DNA of 58,941 nt from Sulfurimonas sp. GTDB lineage: Bacteria; Campylobacterota; Campylobacteria; Campylobacterales; Sulfurimonadaceae. The position numbers and the translations under genes are program-made. The DNA lies in contig JAQTWZ010000008.1 in assembly GCA_028689055.1 (NCBI GenBank), positions 1-58,941 on the forward strand, in the 5' to 3' direction. The notes beneath the pieces are model-generated. The model ran no database searches and had not been told where the DNA came from. It saw only the letters and a list, made by a program, of their open reading frames with translations. Every line of letters begins with the position of its first letter. Within the stretch, counting starts at the first letter, position 1. Of this stretch, positions 53,397 through 58,941 are shown piece by piece.

Positions 53397-54599
53397 CTAT
53401 TCGTTTCTTAAAACTGTCAATATATCGACTTCACTTGCTTTTTTCGCAGGATAATAAGCAGAAAGAACAACGATAACAAATGCACCGCTAACGATAAGTA
53501 AAAAATCCATAAGACTCAAATCCAAAGGAAGTGTAGAAGTCGGATAGACATCTTTTGGCAAAGATACGATATCAAAGTTTCCTAAGACCCAAAGTCCGCT
53601 CATACCCAAGATAACTCCCGCCAAAATGCCACCTACTCCGATAACGACACCTAGATACAAAAATACTTTTTTTATCTCCGTCGTAGTTGCTCCAAGCGAG
53701 AGAAGGAGCGCTATTTCACCTCTTCTATTCATAACTGTCATCAAAAGAGAAGAGATGATATTGATCGATGCGATGAGGATAATAAGCATGAGCACGATAA
53801 AAAGTGAAGTCTTTTCTAATTCAAGTGCGGCAAAAAAATTCTGGTTGTCTTCCCACCATCCTTTTATTGATACGGTATCGGGCAAAAATTCTTTTATACG
53901 TAAGATATCCGCTTCTGGCTGCGTGGAAAAAACATGTACGCCGTCATATTGATTTGAAGGAATGCCCAGCACTGCCTGAAGCGAAGATAATGTTGTATAG
54001 CTATAAGCTTTATCGTACGCAGAAAGACCGGAATCAAAGACACTTTGTACTGCAAAACGCTTGATTTTTGGAGTCACAGCCAAACCACCCGGCTCAAGAT
54101 GTGTAAAGAGATACATGAGCTTATCGCCAACTTCTATCTCAAACTCATTTTTAAGAGACTTACCTATCAAAACATCAAATTTATCCATTTGTATATCTTT
54201 AAGGCCTTCTTTTACAACACTGTTGACTTTAGCTTCATCTTCAAAATTGACACCAAAAATATAACCGCCTTCAAGTTTGGAACCATTACGGGACATGATA
54301 GCGGTTTGGATATAAGGGCTAAAAGAGAGCTCCGGGAATTTTAACTGAAGGTCAAGAAGTAAACTCTCATTTACTGAACCATAAAACTTTGGCATTATCG
54401 TGAGGGGATAGTTCATGATAGTAAGTTTTTTCTTAAACTCTTTATCAAAACCGTTCATGAGCGCCATGGCGATAAGGAGCACCATCACACCAAGCGTAAT
54501 CCCTAAAAACGCAAGTAACGCGGACAAGAATATAAATGGCTGCTCTTTATCAAAACGCAAGAAACGTTTCACAAGATACGTTACGATTGAATTTTTCAA
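53397..54599 (-). CDS. Lipoprotein-releasing ABC transporter permease, LolC/E family
   Basis: 400 residues. One N-terminal transmembrane helix (about 22-48: [20 protein letters not shown]), a large periplasmic MacB-like domain, and three C-terminal helices with FtsX-type [20 protein letters not shown]. It works with LolD to release lipoproteins to LolA, whose gene is at 57358, beyond secA. The start is TTG 54599, overlapping the secA stop (TTGA). LolD is not in this window. Confidence 0.88.
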   Translation of the reverse strand: MKNSIVTYLVKRFLRFDKEQPFIFLSALLAFLGITLGVMVLLIAMALMNGFDKEFKKKLTIMNYPLTIMPKFYGSVNESLLLDLQLKFPELSFSPYIQTAIMSRNGSKLEGGYIFGVNFEDEAKVNSVVKEGLKDIQMDKFDVLIGKSLKNEFEIEVGDKLMYLFTHLEPGGLAVTPKIKRFAVQSVFDSGLSAYDKAYSYTTLSSLQAVLGIPSNQYDGVHVFSTQPEADILRIKEFLPDTVSIKGWWEDNQNFFAALELEKTSLFIVLMLIILIASINIISSLLMTVMNRRGEIALLLSLGATTTEIKKVFLYLGVVIGVGGILAGVILGMSGLWVLGNFDIVSLPKDVYPTSTLPLDLSLMDFLLIVSGAFVIVVLSAYYPAKKASEVDILTVLRNE

Positions 54600-57175
54600 G
54601 AAGCAAATGCACCTTTTTTAGGACCGCTTTTACCGCAGCATTGTTTATATTTTAAGCCGCTGCCACATGGACAAGAGTCATTTCTTGCGATTTTTTTCTC
54701 AGAAGATTCATTGTTTTCTTCTTCGCTTAAAAGATTGAGCTGTATATGTTCATTCTTTTTCTGATTCTCTTGAGCAAGTTTTGCAGCCAGTTTATGGGCT
54801 TCATCTTCAGCCGAATCTACTCTAAACTGAATGATATGCAGTGTTTTTATGGTGTTGAATTTTATCTCATTGATCAAATCTCCAAAGAGAGCAAAACTCT
54901 CTTTTTTGTATTCGACTAATGGATCTTTTTGATTGTATGCACGGAGTCTTATCCCTGTTTTCATATTATCCATCGCGTAGAGATGTTCTCTCCATGCGCT
55001 ATCAAGCTCTTTAAGATAAAGCTCTTTTTCTATTTCGTGACGAATATCCTCATTGAGTATGCTCATTTTCAAATCGTATGAGTTTTTAAGTGTCTCACAA
55101 AGTGTTTCAAGAAGTTCTTCATACTCAAGTGTTTGTAACTCTTCACTTTGAATTTTGAAGTTGACTTGTTCTTGCAGCAGTTCGGATACTTTTTTGAGGT
55201 TGAAATCCTCACGTGAACCACCGTCAAAAACATCTGCTAAAAGGAGTATATTTTGAACATAATCAGCTCTAATATCATTGATTTTTGAAGCAATATCAAA
55301 CTCTTTGCTCAGAAGTTGGTTTCTGAATTTATATACGATTTTTCTCTGCTCGTTTGCGACATCATCATACTCTACGATATGTTTTCTGCCCTCATAGTGC
55401 ATATTTTCAACTTTTTTCTGAGCTTTTTCAACCGCACGTGTCACCATTTTGGACTCTATATATTCTCCGTCTTCAACACCGAGTCTCTCCATGATGGACT
55501 TGATTTTGTCTGAGCCGAATATACGCAATAAAGTATCTTCAAGTGAGAGGTAAAACTGCGTTGTTCCCGCATCACCCTGTCTGCCTGAACGACCGCGAAG
55601 CTGATTATCTATACGACGGTTTTCGTGGCGTTCAGTTCCGATGATATATAGACCGCCAAGTGCTTTGACTTCATCACTAACCTTGATGTCAACCCCACGC
55701 CCTGCCATATTGGTAGCTATAGTTACAGCACCTTTGACACCTGCGTTTTTGATGATTTCACCCTCTTGCTCATGGTTTTTTGCGTTAAGAACTGTATGGG
55801 CAATTTTCTCTTTTTTAAGATGTGAGTGAAGCAGTTCTGATTTTTCTATTGATGCTGTACCGATAAGTACCGGTTGTCCTGTTTGTGAAAGTTTTTTGAT
55901 TGTTTCGATGACGGCAGTAAATTTTTCTAGTTCTGTTTTATAGATCAAGTCATTTAAATCAACACGCGTGATAGGAATATTTGTAGGAATAGAAACAACA
56001 TCAAGGTTGTATATTTGTGCGAACTCCGTTGCTTCAGTTTCAGCCGTTCCTGTCATACCTGCAAGTTTGTCGTACATTCTAAAATAGTTTTGAAATGTGA
56101 TGTCGGCAAGTGTTTGTGTCTCTTCTTTGATTGAGACCCCTTCTTTTGCTTCGAGCGCCTGATGGAGACCTTCTGAGAAACGTCTTCCTTCACTAAGTCT
56201 GCCTGTAAACTCATCTACAATGACGACTTCGCCGTTTTTTACAACATAATCCACATCATTGGTGAAAAGATAGTTTGCTTTGAGTGCTTGATCGAGTATG
56301 TGTGAAAGTGACGCATTTTCTGCACTGTAAAGATTTTCAACTTTAAAAAGCTCTTCCGCTTTTGTGATACCATCTTCTGTGATGAGAACGACTTTGTCTT
56401 TTTCATCTACGGTAAAATGTGTATCTTTGACCAACTGCAAGGCTATTTTGTTGGCATCTGCAAAGTCTTGCATAGCTCTGTTCGTAGGTCCTGAGATGAT
56501 AAGCGGCGTTCTCGCTTCATCAATCAAGATAGAATCCACTTCATCTACAATAACAAAGTGGTGTTCTCTTTGTGCCATATTATCACGAGAATAGCTCATG
56601 TTGTCTCTGAGATAATCAAAACCAAATTCGTTATTTGTTCCATACGTAATATCGCAAGCGTACGCTTCACGCTTTTGAGCTGCATCATGCATCTCTTCAA
56701 GGATAGTACCTACGCTGAAGCCTAGAAAGTTGTAAAGTTGCCCCATATCTCTTGCATCGCGTGAAGCAAGATAGTCATTTACCGTAACAAGATGCACACC
56801 TTTGCCCTGCATCGCGTTTAGCACTATTGGCAAAGTTGCAACAAGGGTTTTCCCCTCACCTGTTTTCATCTCTGCAATTCGACCCTCATGAAGCACCATA
56901 CCACCGACAAGCTGTACATCAAAGTGTCGCATTCCAAGGACTCTTTTTCCTGCTTCTCTAGTGATGGCGAAAGAATCTTCCAAAACATCATCTAATGTTT
57001 TTGCTTGAGTTATAACTTGCTCTTTTAGCACTAAAAACGCAGCTTGCAGCTCTTCATCACTTAAAGAAGCGTATCGGCTCTCAAGTGCATTGATGTTTTT
57101 CACTCTTTTAAAATATTTTTTTAGCTCACGGTCATTTGATGTTCCAAAGACCTTACCCATTAATGCTTGTAGCAT
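54596..57175 (-). CDS. secA: Protein translocase ATPase SecA
   Basis: 859 residues. Motor motifs: Walker [25 protein letters not shown]-like [20 protein letters not shown], helicase motif [12 protein letters not shown], and [11 protein letters not shown]-terminal zinc tail [16 protein letters not shown] binds SecB or phospholipid. Drives Sec-dependent export. ATG 57175 is preferred over an in-frame TTG at 57181. A perfect 11-pair palindrome lies in its leader (57193-57220). Confidence 0.96.
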   Translation of the reverse strand: MLQALMGKVFGTSNDRELKKYFKRVKNINALESRYASLSDEELQAAFLVLKEQVITQAKTLDDVLEDSFAITREAGKRVLGMRHFDVQLVGGMVLHEGRIAEMKTGEGKTLVATLPIVLNAMQGKGVHLVTVNDYLASRDARDMGQLYNFLGFSVGTILEEMHDAAQKREAYACDITYGTNNEFGFDYLRDNMSYSRDNMAQREHHFVIVDEVDSILIDEARTPLIISGPTNRAMQDFADANKIALQLVKDTHFTVDEKDKVVLITEDGITKAEELFKVENLYSAENASLSHILDQALKANYLFTNDVDYVVKNGEVVIVDEFTGRLSEGRRFSEGLHQALEAKEGVSIKEETQTLADITFQNYFRMYDKLAGMTGTAETEATEFAQIYNLDVVSIPTNIPITRVDLNDLIYKTELEKFTAVIETIKKLSQTGQPVLIGTASIEKSELLHSHLKKEKIAHTVLNAKNHEQEGEIIKNAGVKGAVTIATNMAGRGVDIKVSDEVKALGGLYIIGTERHENRRIDNQLRGRSGRQGDAGTTQFYLSLEDTLLRIFGSDKIKSIMERLGVEDGEYIESKMVTRAVEKAQKKVENMHYEGRKHIVEYDDVANEQRKIVYKFRNQLLSKEFDIASKINDIRADYVQNILLLADVFDGGSREDFNLKKVSELLQEQVNFKIQSEELQTLEYEELLETLCETLKNSYDLKMSILNEDIRHEIEKELYLKELDSAWREHLYAMDNMKTGIRLRAYNQKDPLVEYKKESFALFGDLINEIKFNTIKTLHIIQFRVDSAEDEAHKLAAKLAQENQKKNEHIQLNLLSEEENNESSEKKIARNDSCPCGSGLKYKQCCGKSGPKKGAFAS

Positions 57176-57192
57176 TCGCAACCTTATATGCG

Positions 57193-57220
57193 GTTACTAT
57201 ATAGTTTAGTATATAGTAAC
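57193..57220. promoter_or_regulatory. Perfect inverted repeat in the secA leader
   Basis: GTTACTATATA (57193-57203), loop GTTTAG, TATATAGTAAC (57210-57220): 11 pairs without mismatch, ending 18 bases before the secA ATG. It may be an operator or an RNA hairpin controlling secA translation. No such element is known to me in the Campylobacterota secA leader. Confidence 0.55.
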
Positions 57221-57327
57221 ACTTGAAATTGGTGTTATTTTAGCACAGTAAAAATAATAATAGACATAAATAGCGCAATGCTTCTATTTAAAAATCATAT
57301 TAAACAATATGTAAACAGTCACTTTGA

Positions 57328-57333
57328 TATAAT
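57328..57333 (+). promoter_or_regulatory. -10 box for lolA
   Basis: TATAAT 24 bases before ATG 57358, in the 182-base secA/lolA divergent gap, with an AAGG ribosome site after it. Confidence 0.45.
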
Positions 57334-57357
57334 TTTTTTTAAAATATAAGGAAATAC

Positions 57358-57873
57358 ATGCGCTATATTTTACTCCCTTTTGCCCTCTTCTCACTTAGTT
57401 TTGCATCTATAGAAAATATCAATTCTTTTCAAGCTGATTTTGTCCAAAGCGTGACGGATGAGAAAAATAAAGTTCTCAACTACAGCGGCAATATAATCGC
57501 ACTCAAACCGCAAAATGCACTTTGGAAATATACAAAACCTGTCAATAAAGATGTCTATATGTCACCGCAAAGCATAGTTATTGTTGAACCGGAAATCGAA
57601 CAGGTGATTGTCCGAAAAGTGGATACAAATTTTGATTTTTTTCATATGATTAATAAAGCAAAAAAAATAAATGAAAACAAATATCAAACTTCTTATCAAG
57701 ACACCCTTTTTGAGATAATAACCAAAGGGAATATTATCGAGTCAATCTCCTATAAAGATGAATTTGAAAATAAAATAAAGATAGTTTTTACAAAGCAGAT
57801 ACAAAACGCAGTCGTCGATAAAGCGACTTTCGAGCCTGTTATGCCGATGGATTATGATGTTATAAAAGAATAA
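57358..57873 (+). CDS. lolA: Outer-membrane lipoprotein carrier protein LolA
   Basis: 171 residues with a signal peptide (1-16: RYILLPFALFSLSFA), then the LolA fold: INSFQADFVQSVTDEKNKVL, YSGNIIALKPQNALWKYTKP and NKDVYMSPQSIVIVEPEIEQ. It ferries lipoproteins across the periplasm from LolCDE to the outer membrane. Divergent from secA; convergent with acnB. The secA-lolA arrangement with the LolC/E gene two genes away matches C. jejuni (Cj0941-0943, as I recall). Confidence 0.92.
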   Translation: MRYILLPFALFSLSFASIENINSFQADFVQSVTDEKNKVLNYSGNIIALKPQNALWKYTKPVNKDVYMSPQSIVIVEPEIEQVIVRKVDTNFDFFHMINKAKKINENKYQTSYQDTLFEIITKGNIIESISYKDEFENKIKIVFTKQIQNAVVDKATFEPVMPMDYDVIKE

Positions 57874-57889
57874 TTGAGAGGTGTTTTGT

Positions 57890-57917
57890 TTGCTTGCCGG
57901 AGAGTTCCGGCTTGCAA
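57890..57917. terminator. Possible terminator hairpin between lolA and acnB
   Basis: GCCGGA (57896-57901), loop GAGT, TCCGGC (57906-57911), with flanking TTGC/GCAA pairs. Strong GC stem but no clear U-tract on either side, so only a possible convergent terminator. Confidence 0.4.
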
Positions 57918-57924
57918 GAGGCAA

Positions 57925-58941
57925 CTATACGGCTTTGATAGTTACACCATATTTTTCTTCAGCCACAGTACGTGCTTGAAGGTTGTAATCAGCAATTTCA
58001 TTGAAGTTTAGGTATTTATAAACATCGGCTTCTTTACCCGCTAGTTTTTCTGGAACAATGCTCATGTACTCAGCAACCGTAGGAATACGTCCAAGTTTTG
58101 AACATACCGCGGCAAGTTCTGCAGAACCTAAAAATACTTGTGTATCTTTACCAAGACGGTTGTCAAAGTTACGAGTAGATGTTGAGAATACCGTAGCACC
58201 TACGCGTGAACTTGCTTGATTACCCATACAAAGTGAACATCCTGGAACTTCAGTTTGTGCTTGGATTGCTTTGAATACTTCATAATAACCTTCGTTGATA
58301 AGTTGTTGCTCATCCATACGAGTCGGTGGAACTATCCAGAATTTTTCAACCGCAACCTTACCTTCACCACGCATAACTTCACCGGCTGCACGGTAGTGAC
58401 CGATATTCGTCATACAAGAACCGAGGAATACTTCATCGATTTTTTCACCCGCAACTTCACTTAAAAGTTTTACGTTATCCGGATCATTTGGACAAGCAAG
58501 AATTGGCTCTTTTACATCATTAAGGTCGATTTCGATAACTGCTGCATACTCTGCATCAGCATCTGGCTGCATAAGCGACGGAGATGCTACCCATTCTTTC
58601 ATTCTATCTGCACGACGCTGTAGAGTGCGAGCATCAGAATAACCGTCTTTAATCATTGCTTCGATAAGCGTAATGTTTGATTTTAGGTATTCAACTACCG
58701 GTGCTTCATTTAAAAGTACTGTACACGCAGCTGCAGAACGCTCAGCAGAAGCATCTGAAAGTTCAAATGCTTGTTCCGCTTTAAGATTTGGTAAACCTTC
58801 AATCTCTAAAATACGTCCGTTAAAAATATTTTTCTTACCTTTTTTCTCAACAGTCAATAATCCTTGCTGAATTGCATAATAAGGGATAGCGTTTACAAGG
58901 TCACGCAGCGTGATACCCGGTTGTAATTCACCTTTGAAACG
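57925..58941 (-). CDS. acnB: Aconitate hydratase B, C-terminal part
   Basis: The last 338 codons of a gene that continues past the right edge. From the edge it reads [20 protein letters not shown], then [20 protein letters not shown]. The Fe-S ligand cysteines appear in [18 protein letters not shown] and [17 protein letters not shown], and the substrate Arg in [16 protein letters not shown]. It interconverts citrate and isocitrate and so joins icd in the TCA cycle. The internal ATG at 58857 is not the true start. Confidence 0.96.
   Translation of the reverse strand, partial: RFKGELQPGITLRDLVNAIPYYAIQQGLLTVEKKGKKNIFNGRILEIEGLPNLKAEQAFELSDASAERSAAACTVLLNEAPVVEYLKSNITLIEAMIKDGYSDARTLQRRADRMKEWVASPSLMQPDADAEYAAVIEIDLNDVKEPILACPNDPDNVKLLSEVAGEKIDEVFLGSCMTNIGHYRAAGEVMRGEGKVAVEKFWIVPPTRMDEQQLINEGYYEVFKAIQAQTEVPGCSLCMGNQASSRVGATVFSTSTRNFDNRLGKDTQVFLGSAELAAVCSKLGRIPTVAEYMSIVPEKLAGKEADVYKYLNFNEIADYNLQARTVAEEKYGVTIKAV

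Noticed and set aside
58857-58857. ATG at 58857 as an acnB start
   Set aside because: The frame stays open to the window edge and the upstream translation continues the conserved AcnB sequence, so the gene is just truncated by the window.

Overview
The window reads as a chromosomal segment of a Campylobacterota (formerly Epsilonproteobacteria) member, most like a Sulfurimonas-type chemolithoautotroph. Four things point there. First, a reductive-TCA gene block: monomeric icd, LDH-like mdh, class II fumC, sucCD and four-subunit oorDABC, with acnB nearby. Second, gene orders that, from memory, match Campylobacter jejuni: adk-aspS / nadK-recN-tatD / mltD-rlpA-kdsC-lptC-lptA-engB-mrdA; metG-fbp-mobB-yggT-gltX; lolC-secA-lolA; and mltG/asmA-like next to icd. 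Third, a GltX2-like glutamyl-tRNA synthetase. Fourth, low G+C with dense, overlapping operons. The species cannot be fixed from the sequence alone. I see no transposase, integrase, CRISPR array or prophage.

Layout. 1-0.3 kb: start of tgt, divergent from efp (lysine-type EF-P). 0.8-1.3 kb: gene-poor gap with a GC-rich palindromic repeat and a possible 55-codon ORF. 1.3-3.2 kb: a CetB/CetA-like energy-taxis pair (PAS protein plus chemoreceptor with a zinc-binding CZB domain). 3.4-7.0 kb: leuD-leuB, a TPR-like protein, a CiaD-like protein, purU, trmL and a small membrane protein, tightly coupled. 7.2-9.2 kb: an S24 (CI/LexA-like) repressor overlapping an NlpC/P60 lipoprotein gene. 9.2-12.9 kb: a small flagellar-rod-like protein, dapD, an ankyrin protein, small proteins and a short CinA. 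13-14.2 kb: two different adenylate kinases tail to tail, sharing a hairpin made from both stop codons. 14.2-27 kb: aspS, then nadK-recN-small membrane protein-tatD, then a cell-envelope operon (mltD, rlpA, hisB, kdsC, lptC, lptA, engB, GNAT, membrane protein, mrdA). 27-36.9 kb: ybeY, queC, a metallopeptidase, an orphan TRAP binding protein, the metG-fbp-mobB group, yggT, gltX and tRNA-Glu. 37-39 kb: a response regulator fused to a ribbon-helix-helix domain, rnpB (RNase P RNA), and a TetR regulator preceded by four evenly spaced palindromes. 39-49 kb: the reductive-TCA cluster, with a heavy-metal-associated (HMA) protein wedged between sucD and oorD. 49-59 kb: mltG overlapping head-to-head with an AsmA/YhdP-like giant, then lolC-like, secA, lolA and the 3' part of acnB.

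Functionally the window is a mix of core metabolism (CO2-fixing TCA, gluconeogenic Fbp, Leu/His/Lys synthesis), outer-membrane and wall construction (LptA/C, LolA/C, MltD, MltG, RlpA, PBP2, AsmA-like) and translation (EF-P, AspS, MetG, GltX, TrmL, Tgt, QueC, YbeY, rnpB).

The strongest unexplained signal is not a gene. The heptamer AAACGCA (usually followed by a purine) occurs on either strand roughly 75-80 times by hand count, about ten times a simple base-composition expectation. The best local candidates for undescribed biology are the TetR operator ladder beside rnpB, the HMA protein inside the reductive-TCA operon, the REC-RHH regulator, and several long palindromes in front of mdh, icd and secA.
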